Shown here piece after piece: positions 4,997 to 5,327 of a DNA stretch of 5,327 bases (positions are counted from its first letter, which is position 1; every line of letters begins with the position of its first letter). Origin of the DNA: Novosphingobium sp. (GTDB taxonomy: Bacteria; Pseudomonadota; Alphaproteobacteria; Sphingomonadales; Sphingomonadaceae); NCBI GenBank assembly GCA_020853995.1, contig JADYXV010000043.1:1-5327 (forward strand), in the 5' to 3' direction. A model generated the notes under the pieces. That model saw only the letters and a program-made list of their open reading frames with translations. It was not told the origin of the DNA and made no database searches. The translations under genes were made by a program, and so were the position numbers.

Positions 4997-5327
4997 CCCG
5001 GCATTTCTTGAATCTTGGCAATGCTGGCGGTGATGCCGTCGCAGCGATGATCAACGATGCGCTTGATCGCAAGGCCGCCCGCGCTGGTGTGCCCAAGGGA
5101 ACCCCGGACGCCGACACCCCGCTTGCCGGGCATGTCTTGGCGATGGTGTTTGAAAAAAGCTCGACTCGTACGCGGGTGTCATTCGATATCGCCATGCGTC
5201 AACTGGGTGGCGCTGCAATCACGCTTGATTCCAGCACGACGCAATTGGGGCGTGGCGAGACGATTGCTGACACAGCGCGAGTCCTCAGCCGCATGGCCGA
5301 TGTGATTATGCTGCGAACCGATGATCA
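4993..5327 (+). CDS. argF: Ornithine carbamoyltransferase (ArgF), N-terminal part (runs off right edge)
   Basis: The first 111 codons are present and the gene continues past the right edge. ArgF joins ornithine and carbamoyl phosphate into citrulline, the step that follows release of ornithine from the acetylated intermediates. The carbamoyl-phosphate-binding motif STRTR is present as FEKSSTRTRVSF (53-64), followed by the family's GGAAITLDS and QLGRGETIADTARVLSRM (84-101), which are diagnostic of OTC over aspartate transcarbamoylase. The stretch at about 34-44 (PKGTPDADTPL) is a somewhat polar insertion between helix 1 and the first strand. The ATG overlaps the argD stop by 4 bases, and GAGG (4979-4982) lies 10 bases before it. 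In many alphaproteobacteria argD-argF is followed by hslO, which could lie just beyond the edge. Confidence 0.95.
   Translation, partial: MTRHFLNLGNAGGDAVAAMINDALDRKAARAGVPKGTPDADTPLAGHVLAMVFEKSSTRTRVSFDIAMRQLGGAAITLDSSTTQLGRGETIADTARVLSRMADVIMLRTDD

Noticed and set aside
1..5327. CRISPR arrays, insertion sequences, tRNA genes, phage or defence systems
   Set aside because: No regularly spaced repeats, transposase motifs, terminal inverted repeats or tRNA cloverleaf patterns were seen on either strand.

Overview
This window looks like chromosomal DNA of an alphaproteobacterium, most likely of the order Sphingomonadales. That placement is an inference from the moderately high GC content, the adjacent and overlapping argD-argF pair, the DUF983 gene and the glycine-rich double cold-shock protein; no rRNA or other marker gene is present to confirm it. 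Coding density is high, and I see no mobile element, CRISPR array, tRNA or rRNA.

Layout from left to right. (1) Positions 1-265, minus strand: the N-terminal part of a ferritin-like protein that runs off the left edge. (2) Positions 372-800, plus strand: a small DUF983 membrane protein with a CxxC...CxxC zinc ribbon, divergent from (1). (3) Positions 803-2565, minus strand: a tight three-gene unit read right to left. It encodes a TIGR01244/DUF442 sulfurtransferase- or phosphatase-like protein, then a small single-pass membrane protein of unknown function, then a fatty acid hydroxylase/sterol desaturase family membrane di-iron enzyme. The last two overlap by 4 bases. The last gene ends 2 bases from the end of the DUF983 gene. 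(4) Positions about 2731-3725, plus strand: a monocistronic cold-shock gene with a -10-like element, a leader of about 120 nt holding a strong predicted hairpin, a coding region for an RGG/glycine-rich segment followed by two cold-shock domains, and a strong terminator hairpin. (5) Positions 3809 to the right edge, plus strand: argD and argF (truncated by the window), overlapping by 4 bases.

Functionally, argD and argF carry out consecutive late steps of arginine (ornithine to citrulline) biosynthesis. The cold-shock gene is an RNA-binding or RNA-chaperone candidate whose leader may control its own translation. The minus-strand unit combines a possible sulfur or phosphate enzyme with a lipid-modifying oxygenase; no common pathway can be read from the sequence.

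The most interesting part is the cold-shock locus. Its bacterial RGG-box/tandem-CSD architecture sits behind a structured leader carrying two copies of the Shine-Dalgarno-like GAAGGT and one complementary CCTTC, which could form a translational switch. The rest is mostly ordinary housekeeping or accessory sequence.
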